Assembly (NCBI RefSeq): GCF_900021165.1
Contig: NZ_FCOQ01000034.1
Location: 62,001-126,000, forward strand
From: Paenibacillus phocaeensis
GTDB taxonomy: Bacteria > Bacillota > Bacilli > Paenibacillales > Paenibacillaceae
Reading direction: 5' to 3'
DNA: 64,000 nucleotides
This document shows, piece after piece, positions 53,301-60,950 of the stretch; the stretch's first letter is position 1; every line of letters begins with the position of its first letter. The position numbers were made by a program, and so were the translations under genes. The notes under the pieces are model-generated. The model saw only the letters and a program-made list of their open reading frames with translations. It had not been told where the DNA came from and made no database searches.

Positions 53301-55014
53301 TCAAGCTTATTGGATAACTGGTCCACTCCTGCTTTTCTGGTGCGGTTGAAATAATCGGTGCTGTCTTATCAAGAATGATGGTGCCGGTATAGGTTATCTT
53401 GTCGATTCCCTCATGACCGTCATCTGCTTGAATTGAAATGCCGGTATACATACCTTCTGGAATCTCACTTGTTGACCACTCCAACTGCCAATCCCCCGAA
53501 GCAGTTACACTTGTTGAATTAGTGATACCTGCCAATGCAGCGGTAATCCTAACCGAATCTCCGTCTGAATCACTGACTGTGCCTTTGAGTCTAATCTTAC
53601 TTGCAGACTGATTCGCCGTAATATCAGAGGAATCCACCGTAAGCACCGGGAACATATTAGATGTGGACTTTCGGACATACCAATAACCATCTGAATGAAT
53701 TCCGTTATCCGGGTATGTTCCCTCTTTATCTACGACATTTGATTGTACTAACGCCCCCCTAGTAGGTACATCAACACTGTTGACATATTTGTTATATACC
53801 TTGATATAAGTACCTGTACGAGTTAATTCCCCTGGTGGCTGATAGTAAGTAATATCCCATCGTCTTAAGTAGTGAATATTTTGGTTATCTACTGTCGCGT
53901 ACAAAGTATATAATTTATCATCTCGACTTGTGTAAATGTAACTTTCCTTCCCCGGTACTGTGTACCTGCCACTAATCGGGTCAAAGTTATACGTTATTGG
54001 CCCAGTCCATATAAAACCATATTTAAGATCTTCATCACCCTCATAAACCCAATCAGTCTCTATATAATTATGAGTTTTTGATACAGTATACTTATCCCAA
54101 AAAAATAGGGGTGTTTTGTCTATAGTCAGAGAGCCATTGTAACTAGTTGTTACTACACCGCCACGCCCATCATCTGCTGTTATCATAATGTTCGAGGAAG
54201 TTCCTGTGGCTGAAAACTCCGCCGTCCGCCAGGTTAATGACCAATTTTTAGCCGATGAAGTATTCGAAACGAAAACTTGCTTTTGAACGCCATTGATTGT
54301 TGCTCTTATTGAAAGAGTATCATTATCCGAATCAACTGCCGTACCGGCGATAGTAAATGTGTCAAACCCAGATTTCAAATTTATACTTTTATTTCCGGAT
54401 TGAATCACATCAATTTGAGGCAAAGAGTTAGGAACTTCTGCACCTTTTACATACCAGAAACCATCCGAATGGATACCATCATTGGGATAAGTACCATCGA
54501 TAGCTTTTATATCTGAGGCTACCAATGTCCCGCGTGTTTTAGGAGGGTTGGTTGTTAGTTGATATACACTGTAACTTGATCCCTCGTTAGATGATTCGTA
54601 TGGTTTATAGAACTCGATTCGGACTGGGGTATAATAAACATTATCCCTGTAATAGGCGGTGTTAGAGTATCTGGAATTTAGTCCTCCGCCCCATCCATAT
54701 ACATTGAAATTTCCCGATCCATCCACTGATATATAACCATACCCGTCTTTCCAATAATCATTGTAGATCCTGTAATAGGCTTCATTTGAGTGCAACCAAT
54801 CACCGCTGTAGACACCTGAATCTATCCAAGACTTGTACACCTGCCCTGATGCAGTACCATCATTGATAAGTGACCACCCGGCTGTGTTTACATTGTACTT
54901 ATTGTAGTAATAATAAACGGCTGCATCACTCTTTCCAGCTCCAACGAAAGTCATCCCCGAAAGTACGATTGCAAACGAGAATATCAAGTACGCTACCTTC
55001 TTAAACCAATTCAC
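50380..55014 (-). CDS. giant SLH-anchored fibronectin type III surface protein
   Basis: The 1544-residue protein has a signal peptide (FKKVAYLIFSFAIVLSGMTF), an N-terminal beta-rich region with repeated PNDGIHSDGFWYVKG-type motifs (about 175 and 445), Ig/cadherin-like segments (AVDSDNDTL, TVSDSDGD), about eight tandem fibronectin type III domains (about 650-1330), a Ser/Gly/Pro linker and three S-layer homology repeats (about 1370-1544, FQDIDQSFAKDEI to RALGILD). SLH repeats bind pyruvylated wall polymer, so it is cell-surface anchored. It is the last gene of the Tad cluster and may act as the element's adhesin. Confidence 0.88.
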   Translation of the reverse strand: MNWFKKVAYLIFSFAIVLSGMTFVGAGKSDAAVYYYYNKYNVNTAGWSLINDGTASGQVYKSWIDSGVYSGDWLHSNEAYYRIYNDYWKDGYGYISVDGSGNFNVYGWGGGLNSRYSNTAYYRDNVYYTPVRIEFYKPYESSNEGSSYSVYQLTTNPPKTRGTLVASDIKAIDGTYPNDGIHSDGFWYVKGAEVPNSLPQIDVIQSGNKSINLKSGFDTFTIAGTAVDSDNDTLSIRATINGVQKQVFVSNTSSAKNWSLTWRTAEFSATGTSSNIMITADDGRGGVVTTSYNGSLTIDKTPLFFWDKYTVSKTHNYIETDWVYEGDEDLKYGFIWTGPITYNFDPISGRYTVPGKESYIYTSRDDKLYTLYATVDNQNIHYLRRWDITYYQPPGELTRTGTYIKVYNKYVNSVDVPTRGALVQSNVVDKEGTYPDNGIHSDGYWYVRKSTSNMFPVLTVDSSDITANQSASKIRLKGTVSDSDGDSVRITAALAGITNSTSVTASGDWQLEWSTSEIPEGMYTGISIQADDGHEGIDKITYTGTIILDKTAPIISTAPEKQEWTSYPISLTFRWSDQLSGLNVNERKYKLSNSQSAPTSWETADSDQLQLSIPGEGEWYLHTKAADLAGNEVTTVSGPYQYQKQPVTPTLHLNSVGDDWAEIGWSLPSGSFGGGYRYEIENTVTGQSWTLDYPTDRIREDGLAAGTTYKYRIKSTNYVGTTEWSDQFEVLTLPAPVDGLKVSFVPNNSGKVNVSFDDVESAVSYQLTIKEGSDIVYEEELNTAGTHQVTGLEGGKQYTVIVTAHNASGAGQSSVLGFLSLPAAPGEFQSVQIRETEVELSWTASPTAALYEVLRDAVSRYSGSDLSFTDTGLKSGTEYDYSISAKNESGFGDIAYLNGVLTLPGKTKITVDEIGKDVVNFSIDTVRGAEKYVVLVNGVKEKELAPETKQFEIDSLNSGTEYTFEVYAENRSGTGVANRVTVRTLPDKPGELLITDISDTTAKLSWQPVTGADKYKVTVTDDVYFETSGTDISLSDLRAGETYQLKVQAGNASGYGEAAAETLLTLPASPDVRINNVQATQFTLAWDEVFSATKYVVHNEQDEIIGETKETSYTITNLKPGSTHTVYVSAVNETGEGKKSSFTQRTLPAEWGIDPNDPESSQPITVGDRGEHSVVIVVDPVEGADQYKVVDGDGNVIGIITAPETAKEIGGLESAKEYNDWIIIPINDAGEGQAAPIPPFVTLPSSDFAVSVVDPTQQTLTIKIDSQLVNETFVYTLNGKELHRGKDKTFTVRNLTPNESYTFKVWTENSAGDKTEPKSATSQTLPVPSSGGSGGGSSPLKPETPVDENESTLPNTGSDSQTGTSQPGFQDIDQSFAKDEILALYEKGIVKGVSETSFEPDRQVTRVEFASMLVRALELQEASDAALTFEDVQRTAWYAPELSAAVLNGVAKGISAKEFRPLDPITREQAAKMIANAAYQGNVPAAQANYKDAKLIAWWAKPEVAALSTERVITGYPDQTFKPKRDLTRAECAALIYRALGILD

Positions 55015-55045
55015 CTTATATCCCTCCTGCCTTCTGCTCAGTCAA

Positions 55046-55080
55046 AAATTAATAACCTCCTAATCATTGTGTAGGAGGTT
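55046..55080 (-). terminator. terminator after cpaB
   Basis: AACCTCCTA pairs with TAGGAGGTT around a 9-nt loop and ATTAATTTTTG follows on the minus strand. It overlaps the cpaB stop and separates the Tad block from the large adhesin gene. Confidence 0.7.
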
Positions 55081-55855
55081 CTGTGTCCGTAGGAACAGGG
55101 TTAAACTTTTGTTCTTCTACTTCTTGATTGTTGAGATTCATTTCACCACTGATCTCCACGCCAGTCGGAGTAAAATAAATTTCTCCTTCTTCCTGATACT
55201 TAATCAGTGCTGCTGCCACATCTGGATTAGTAGTCTCTACGACGGCAATGGCTGGGATCGGATTCTGATTCCCCGATCCTTCCCTCTGAGGTTCATAACC
55301 GTTCTGGTTCTGTCTATCTTTAATGAGTAGACCTTTAAGCAAAGGATCATCAGCAGGAGTGACCAACTCGGATGGCTGTCGATCTTGTCCCTTGATGTAC
55401 ACATAAGCATCAACTATAGTTCCCGGCTTAATCATGTCGCCAGCACTCTTAACCTGGTCCGTCTTGACACCAACAAACATTGCTCCGTCTTTTAATTCAA
55501 GACTCTCTCCAAATTTGCTTTCCTTAGCTGGGATAAGCATCGACTTGGGAACTGGTATTCCTTTAGGAATTCCAACCTCAGTTGTTACCCAAGATTCGCC
55601 TTCCAGCTCCTTCAAATCCCGGATAGCATCATCTGGAATTTCACTCTTTACAACATTGCGTTGTACGAGCTTACCTTTCACCAGACTATACGGAGTTAAA
55701 TTATCTGCTGCTACATAAACCAATTCCGTTGTCACCTGCTTATTGACGATGCTGCTCTGAATAGCAACGGCTACTCCAGCCAAAATTAAGGCGACAAATA
55801 CGATGAGCAATCGTCGTGTGGCCTTATTCCATAATTTTTTCAAAATACATTTCAC
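55064..55855 (-). CDS. cpaB: CpaB/RcpC-like SAF-domain pilus assembly protein
   Basis: The 263-residue protein has one N-terminal membrane segment (LLIVFVALILAGVAVAIQSS) and an SAF domain (VYVAADNLTPYSLVKGKLVQ, about 45-115), then a variable C-terminal half ending in a Pro/Glu/Thr-rich tail. CpaB proteins sit outside the membrane and help Flp pilus assembly. It follows the TadE-like genes in the same direction, in the order normal for Gram-positive Tad loci. Confidence 0.8.
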   Translation of the reverse strand: MKCILKKLWNKATRRLLIVFVALILAGVAVAIQSSIVNKQVTTELVYVAADNLTPYSLVKGKLVQRNVVKSEIPDDAIRDLKELEGESWVTTEVGIPKGIPVPKSMLIPAKESKFGESLELKDGAMFVGVKTDQVKSAGDMIKPGTIVDAYVYIKGQDRQPSELVTPADDPLLKGLLIKDRQNQNGYEPQREGSGNQNPIPAIAVVETTNPDVAAALIKYQEEGEIYFTPTGVEISGEMNLNNQEVEEQKFNPVPTDTEPPTQ

Positions 55856-55861
55856 TCCCTG

Positions 55862-56296
55862 TTACTTAAATTCTCCAAGATAAGGTGTGTGGCGCTTGAT
55901 AGTTAATGGATAAGAATTAAATCCTAAAATCCTACCCGCAACGAGTTTCACACGAGTATCAAACTGAGCTTCAATTCTTGGCACTTTTGATGCTGTGTTC
56001 AGGTAGGAAATTGTTGTCACCAAGTGACTATTCGAAAAAAAATCATTGGTTAGGTCGGTGTTTAGTTTCAAATTAGTTTTCAAAATGTTATGAACCGTTC
56101 TTTGAGCTATAGATTCATTTAGTTCCAACCTCCCTCTCTGGTGCTCTATTTCTTCGACACCAGCAATAATCGCTCCATCAAGCGCTTGTTCCACAGCCTT
56201 CTCAATTTTGATATGGGCGTTGTAGACTACCAGAAAATCAGTGAGAAAAAACAAAGCAAAGGCGCCGAATAATATCAGCGCCAGATTTCGGAACAT
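55862..56296 (-). CDS. TadE/TadF-like pseudopilin
   Basis: The 144-residue protein has an N-terminal hydrophobic helix (LALILFGAFALFFLTDFLVV) and a beta-rich extracellular part. Size, single helix and position between a TadE-like gene and cpaB suggest a minor pilin. The leader-cleavage motif is not clear, so the assignment is by context. It ends 6 nt before cpaB. Confidence 0.6.
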   Translation of the reverse strand: MFRNLALILFGAFALFFLTDFLVVYNAHIKIEKAVEQALDGAIIAGVEEIEHQRGRLELNESIAQRTVHNILKTNLKLNTDLTNDFFSNSHLVTTISYLNTASKVPRIEAQFDTRVKLVAGRILGFNSYPLTIKRHTPYLGEFK

Positions 56297-56313
56297 ATTA
56301 GATCACTTCCCTG

Positions 56314-56733
56314 TCATCGGAAGAATGTACGAGCTAAACCATCTTGCTTTACGCGTATCGGGAGCTTTACCGTCTTTCCCAGCGGTTTTAGACCGATGCA
56401 TTCATATTCCATACTAGCCTCAACCTCAACGGTATTTCCTCTTTCCACAAGTTTCGGAGTAGCCGTGAGAGTTACTCTAGCCGGATCAATACCAGTCTTT
56501 TGAATAAGCCTATTGAACTGCTCGCGATTCGCACTATCGTAACCATTCTCGGCCTTGATAACTTCAAGCAACTCATTTGTAGCAACAGTCAATTTCTGCT
56601 GCTGTACGATGTAACCGTACAGGTCGATACCAAGATAGAGAAAAATGGCTGCGACCAGCGTGAAAAACATGAGTGGAATGGAACCTACAGCTCCACGGTT
56701 ATTCCTGAGCGGAGCTAGCCATGTTTTAAGCAC
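56314..56733 (-). CDS. TadE-like pseudopilin
   Basis: The 139-residue protein begins LKTWLAPLRNNRGAVGSIPL followed by a hydrophobic helix (FFTLVAAIFLYLGIDLYGYI), the layout of TadE proteins, whose RGA segment is a prepilin-type cleavage zone. The rest is a small mixed domain. It lies between the pilin gene and a second TadE/F-like gene. Confidence 0.65.
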   Translation of the reverse strand: MLKTWLAPLRNNRGAVGSIPLMFFTLVAAIFLYLGIDLYGYIVQQQKLTVATNELLEVIKAENGYDSANREQFNRLIQKTGIDPARVTLTATPKLVERGNTVEVEASMEYECIGLKPLGKTVKLPIRVKQDGLARTFFR

Positions 56734-56775
56734 CGAACTTCTCTCCCCTCCCGTGGCTTTTTTTGGTATTAATCA

Positions 56776-57024
56776 TTAAGAAAGGTTGTCAAGTTTCCCT
56801 GTGATGGATTGCCAGAAAGTAGGGAGCCAGCCTTTGATCAAGCCCCATACAACCACAATAGCAAGTACAGCTAACAGGGCGTAACCCAAAATTTCTACGA
56901 TTGAAGCCCCCTGTTGATTTTGTAAAGGTCTTGCCAGTCTGAGTACAACTGTTTCAGTACGAACTACCAACTTCTCAGCCACACCATTTTTCCAAGTTAC
57001 CACTTTGTTCATAAATCTTTTCAT
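56776..57024 (-). CDS. Flp-type major pilin
   Basis: The 82-residue protein has a basic leader with an unusually long N terminus ending NQQG, then ASIVEILGYALLAVLAIVVV, the glycine/Glu5 pattern recognised by prepilin peptidases in Flp pilins, and a short polar tail (FWQSITGKLDNLS). The ATG at 57024 has AGGAGG upstream. It lies directly after tadC. The 39264 peptidase is the probable processing enzyme. Confidence 0.75.
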   Translation of the reverse strand: MKRFMNKVVTWKNGVAEKLVVRTETVVLRLARPLQNQQGASIVEILGYALLAVLAIVVVWGLIKGWLPTFWQSITGKLDNLS

Positions 57025-57043
57025 TCCAATTACCTCCTGAATT

Positions 57044-57937
57044 TTATAAGTTTTGAATTTGTGAAAAAATATCAATAAAAGCAATAATGACGGCTGCAAA
57101 AGCGTGAAGAGCCACCAGAATATATAGCGTCTTAATCTTCTCTGGCTGGCTACGGGTGACTTCCTTTAGCGCAGCAAGCCGGAGTTTCCGGAGATCCCCC
57201 TTAATGCTGTCGAAGTACTTCTTGGCTTCTCCGTAACCGCTATTAATCCCAATCTTTACCGCAGCAGCAAAGTCCCGCATGACGGGAACATCGGTTTCAG
57301 CTGCAAACAAATCTACGGCATCGGTGAGTTTCATAATGCGGATGTTGGCATTGAGCCGTGCCAGCATTTTCTTCATCCGGGGACCACTCGTTTCCTCCAG
57401 CCTCTGAATTGTCGTCATGAATGACTTACCTGTTTCGAGAGCGATCATCATTTTGCTTATGAGCTGCGGCAAATCCCTTGTGATCTCTTCCTGCCTGCGC
57501 TTATAGGCCTTGGTTATTTCACCAAGTTGCGCAAAAAAGAACACAGCTACTGCCAACGGTATGGCTAAAAACAGAACTGGAAGATCGAGCAGAAAAGGAA
57601 GCACTAAAAAAGGAAGGCTCCCGGCAAGCGATTTAACCGCTTTGTCAGCAAGCTCTTCCTCAAAGGTGTTTTCTTTTCCAAGCAGATTGTACATCCGACG
57701 AAGCTTCCCATTAAAAATTGGCAGCCGAAGATTGAGTAACTTCGGCATGAGCCTTTCTGCAAACATAACCGTGATTGGGTCCATTTTCAGTTGCCGTAAC
57801 TCTCTGTGATTTTTCTGAAGTAACGCTGCCTGATTCGCATAGCGCTTTTCCATATCGAAACTGGGCAACAAAACTTTTAATGCCAGTCCGGAAATAATCA
57901 TGACGGACAGAAACAGCAAGATATTAGATACAATCAA
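57044..57937 (-). CDS. tadC: TadC-like pilus assembly membrane protein
   Basis: The 297-residue protein has a T2SF-type fold: hydrophobic segments near the N terminus (ILLFLSVMIISGLALKVL), in the middle (PFLVLPFLLDLPVLFLAIPL) and at the end (YILVALHAFAAVIIAFIDIF), and a cytoplasmic helical T2SF domain with EITRDLPQLISKMMIALETG. It forms the inner platform together with TadB. It starts 16 nt after tadB. Confidence 0.82.
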   Translation of the reverse strand: MIVSNILLFLSVMIISGLALKVLLPSFDMEKRYANQAALLQKNHRELRQLKMDPITVMFAERLMPKLLNLRLPIFNGKLRRMYNLLGKENTFEEELADKAVKSLAGSLPFLVLPFLLDLPVLFLAIPLAVAVFFFAQLGEITKAYKRRQEEITRDLPQLISKMMIALETGKSFMTTIQRLEETSGPRMKKMLARLNANIRIMKLTDAVDLFAAETDVPVMRDFAAAVKIGINSGYGEAKKYFDSIKGDLRKLRLAALKEVTRSQPEKIKTLYILVALHAFAAVIIAFIDIFSQIQNL

Positions 57938-57953
57938 TGGACATCCCCCCTTT

Positions 57954-58820
57954 TTAAACTTTGTCGAGATTAAGCGACAGGTAATCGTCGCCTTTTCCTA
58001 TAGAAAACAGCGTTGCGGCTGCAAAGGAAACTATATAAATCTGACCATGCAAAGTATTTAAAAAGACATTTGCATTGCCATTGTTCATAAAGGACATCAT
58101 GACTGGCATCATCCACGCCATACCGATGACAGTAAAGAGCTGTTTTCGTTTGCTTTTAGCTTCAATGTCCAGTTCCTGAATCTGAGTGATATCCTCTCCA
58201 ATCTCATCCACGGTTTCCTTCAAACTATCCAATGACTGAGGATGAAATCCTTCCATCTGAGCCATTCTGAGCTTATCCAAGAAGTCTTCCATCTTTCTGA
58301 TCTTCAGTTCACTTAACATCTCTTCAAAAACTCGATCAATCGGAAGCCCCACGCGTAATTGATTTGATGCTTTTTCGAAGATCGGCTTAGTCACACCGTC
58401 CATATCAAGCACTGCATTTTCTAATGCTTTCTGGACGTTCGGAAAATCAGTTAGCTTGCTGATAAAAAGACGCAAGTTTGAAGGAAGATCGAACAGGACG
58501 TTTTGTCTGATTTTTCGTTTCACTTTCAGGACAATCGTTCTTGGCAATGTAAAAGACAATACGGCTCCCAAGGCAATAAAAAAGTAGTTTCCTGTGAACA
58601 AGGCAATCAAGCCGATCAAACCAACGGAAAACATAACCAGGAAAGCGAACTCCCGAAAGGTGAGTGACCACCCAACCGTCTCCGCTTCCTTACGCACCTG
58701 CTCATAACCAAGAAACTTGGAGAGTGTGAATCCCTTACCTGCATTGGCATTAGGAATGACCAGTAGCAATGTTACAAGAGACAAAGCAAAAAAGTAAATG
58801 AAACTGACCCATAATGACAT
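57954..58820 (-). CDS. tadB: TadB-like pilus assembly membrane protein
   Basis: The 288-residue protein has N-terminal membrane segments (WVSFIYFFALSLVTLLLVIP), a T2SF domain (LFDLPSNLRLFISKLTDFPN, then GLPIDRVFEEMLSELKIRK) and C-terminal hydrophobic segments. Only 3 nt separate it from tadA, so translation is coupled. Confidence 0.82.
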   Translation of the reverse strand: MSLWVSFIYFFALSLVTLLLVIPNANAGKGFTLSKFLGYEQVRKEAETVGWSLTFREFAFLVMFSVGLIGLIALFTGNYFFIALGAVLSFTLPRTIVLKVKRKIRQNVLFDLPSNLRLFISKLTDFPNVQKALENAVLDMDGVTKPIFEKASNQLRVGLPIDRVFEEMLSELKIRKMEDFLDKLRMAQMEGFHPQSLDSLKETVDEIGEDITQIQELDIEAKSKRKQLFTVIGMAWMMPVMMSFMNNGNANVFLNTLHGQIYIVSFAAATLFSIGKGDDYLSLNLDKV

Positions 58821-58823
58821 TAC

Positions 58824-60170
58824 TCACTCCTCCTCACACCAACGAGATATTGTTTCTTCAGGAGCGCCTTCGGCAATCAGTTTTCGTTTTAGCTTTGTCA
58901 GCTTTCCCGTCTGATTAAATCGACGATGAACTGGATCATATTGAAATATTGGTTGAATGATAGGCTTATCACCTTCAAAACCAATCAATTCACCAATTTC
59001 AGATACCACCCTTTTCCCAGTACTCGCTTCATATTTCTGAAACAAAATCAGGTCAAAAGACATGACGATCTGTGATGCAGTCATAGGATTATTTCCTGAA
59101 AGTTGTAAAAACCGCACAGCAGCCTCTTCTGTTCCATTAGCATGTATCGTTAGGTGGACAATATGTCCTGTGTTCGCAGCCACAAGGGCTTGGCTGGCAG
59201 CAAATTCATCCCGTACCTCACCGATCAAAATAACATCGGGATTTTGCCGAAGGCTCGTTTTTACAAGTTTCGGAATTGGATAAGCTTTTCGCTCATCCTC
59301 ATGTTCCTTTACAATTACGGAAGCAATATTGGGATAATCCTGATAGCTAAGCTTAGCTTTGAGTAACATTTCTTCGGAATCCTCAATACAGAAAAATCGG
59401 GTCAATGGATCGTAGTACTGTGGGAAGCGTATGAGTTGAGTTGTCTTCCCGCTATTCGTTCCGCCCGCGATAATGCAGTTTACCCCATAGGGGAGAACAT
59501 CCTTAAGGAATTCGGATATTTCCCTTGACAGGTTGCCATAAGAAATACATTCATCGTCTGAAAATACATCTGGCGGAAATTTGCGAATAGAGATGATTGG
59601 GCTGTGGGTACTGACCCCTCCCCTAGTCACATCCATAATTACATTGATACGGAATCCGCGATAATTCGCGTCAATAACAGGCTCATTTGCAGTAAGCGTC
59701 TTACCAATTGGCATTAGCATTTTATCAATGGTCTGATAAATATGATCGTTATCACGAAAACGGATTTCGGTCATATGCACAGGAAACCCATTTCGCTCTA
59801 CGATCACTTCTGCGGGACCGTTAATCTCAATACTGCTAATTGCCGGATCATCTAGTGCCGGCTGCAACACGCCCATCTCCGTAATTTCAGTACGGATATA
59901 GTCAATAACTTCGCCAATATCCATGCTAAATTTCAAGTCTCGCTGATCCCGGATAAAGTCTGAGATATGGTATTTGACCCTGTTCCGTGCTTGCTCATCA
60001 ATGATTGCCCGGACAAACTCATCATTGTAGTTTGTGATAAGGTATTGCTGCGTCCGCTCCAGCAAAGTCTTTAGGTTTTCGTCGTCCGTCTTGCTGCGAG
60101 TACTGGTTGCCTTAATTTCAGGCCGACGGTACTGTACGAACTCTGCCGGATTGATCAACCCGATAGCCAT
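58824..60170 (-). CDS. tadA: TadA/CpaF secretion ATPase
   Basis: The 448-residue GspE-family ATPase powers pilus assembly. Walker A reads AGGTNSGKTT (about residue 237), followed by an Asp box (FFCIEDSEEM), Walker B region (NPDVILIGEVRDEFA) and the His box (TGHIVHLTIHANGTEE). The N-terminal domain has the CpaF-type YDEFVRAIIDEQARNRV. The ATG at 60170 was chosen over 60194 on its GGAGGGTGAAG site. It overlaps the TadZ-like gene by 53 nt. Confidence 0.92.
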   Translation of the reverse strand: MAIGLINPAEFVQYRRPEIKATSTRSKTDDENLKTLLERTQQYLITNYNDEFVRAIIDEQARNRVKYHISDFIRDQRDLKFSMDIGEVIDYIRTEITEMGVLQPALDDPAISSIEINGPAEVIVERNGFPVHMTEIRFRDNDHIYQTIDKMLMPIGKTLTANEPVIDANYRGFRINVIMDVTRGGVSTHSPIISIRKFPPDVFSDDECISYGNLSREISEFLKDVLPYGVNCIIAGGTNSGKTTQLIRFPQYYDPLTRFFCIEDSEEMLLKAKLSYQDYPNIASVIVKEHEDERKAYPIPKLVKTSLRQNPDVILIGEVRDEFAASQALVAANTGHIVHLTIHANGTEEAAVRFLQLSGNNPMTASQIVMSFDLILFQKYEASTGKRVVSEIGELIGFEGDKPIIQPIFQYDPVHRRFNQTGKLTKLKRKLIAEGAPEETISRWCEEE

Positions 60171-60858
60171 TCTCTTCACCCTCCCATCTTGCAAATAGTT
60201 GTTCTGGACGGCTTAGAATAGGTTCTTCTTTAAAGTCACCATTTCTAAACTCATTGCTAAATAAATTGATACGCTGTACGTTATAATCTTGTCTCAGAGC
60301 TTTGTAGGTTGCATAGGAGCGAATAATTTCAACAGGCTCATTCATGCCGAGCACTACATGATCTGCTTCCCGTAATGCGAAGAAAGTCATTGGATGAATC
60401 AATTGACCTTGTAACACCACAAAGATGTAGTGATAGCCTGACAAATGAACTTTTAAATACGCTGGCAATTCACTCAATGTCGCCTCTTGTTGAAGCTTAA
60501 TCAGTGTTGGACTGTCCGGCTTACTTTTGGGCTGAATCAGTAATCCATCAAACCCATCAAAATGCTGCAAATACTGGTGAATCCCCTGCAACATGCCCCG
60601 ATCATAGTCAATCAGTAATTGATCTACCGTTTGTCCATGCCCGAGTTCCGATACCCCCAACCGATAAGCGACTCGTGGTAGCCCAAGACACGGCAGCTCA
60701 ACGACTACGGCCGTTTCTTCTCGCTTTTTGACATGACTCAACAGCTTTTCAAGCAGCAAAGATGCATCGCTTCCCGCCGGGTTCCACAGTGCGACCATAA
60801 GACCTTTTGCTGAGTTCGTTGCTTCTTTTTCTTTCTTCCTTCTAAACATCCGAAGCAT
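60118..60858 (-). CDS. TadZ/CpaE-like protein with a degenerate P-loop
   Basis: The 246-residue product has the MinD/ParA-type order of strands and helices (LMVALWNPAGSDASLLLEKL at the start, FDGLLIQPKS, DHVVLGMNEPVEIIRSY), but the P-loop position reads NPAGSDAS with no lysine. It is therefore unlikely to hydrolyse ATP in the usual way. TadZ proteins locate Tad pilus assembly at the pole. It overlaps tadA. Confidence 0.65.
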   Translation of the reverse strand: MLRMFRRKKEKEATNSAKGLMVALWNPAGSDASLLLEKLLSHVKKREETAVVVELPCLGLPRVAYRLGVSELGHGQTVDQLLIDYDRGMLQGIHQYLQHFDGFDGLLIQPKSKPDSPTLIKLQQEATLSELPAYLKVHLSGYHYIFVVLQGQLIHPMTFFALREADHVVLGMNEPVEIIRSYATYKALRQDYNVQRINLFSNEFRNGDFKEEPILSRPEQLFARWEGEENGYRVDQSGRVRTVPSA

Positions 60859-60910
60859 TTCTCCTCTCCATGTATATTTAGGGGAGAATAGACGTTCCCC
60901 TCACACTTAA

Positions 60911-60947
60911 TAAAAAAGCCTCCACTCCAAATTAAGAGTAGAGGCTT
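60911..60947 (-). terminator. hairpin between the two CpaE-like genes
   Basis: AAGCCTC-ACTC pairs with GAGT-GAGGCTT and is followed by TTTTTTATT on the minus strand. The tad core genes therefore probably have their own promoter downstream. Confidence 0.75.
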
Positions 60948-60950
60948 CAA

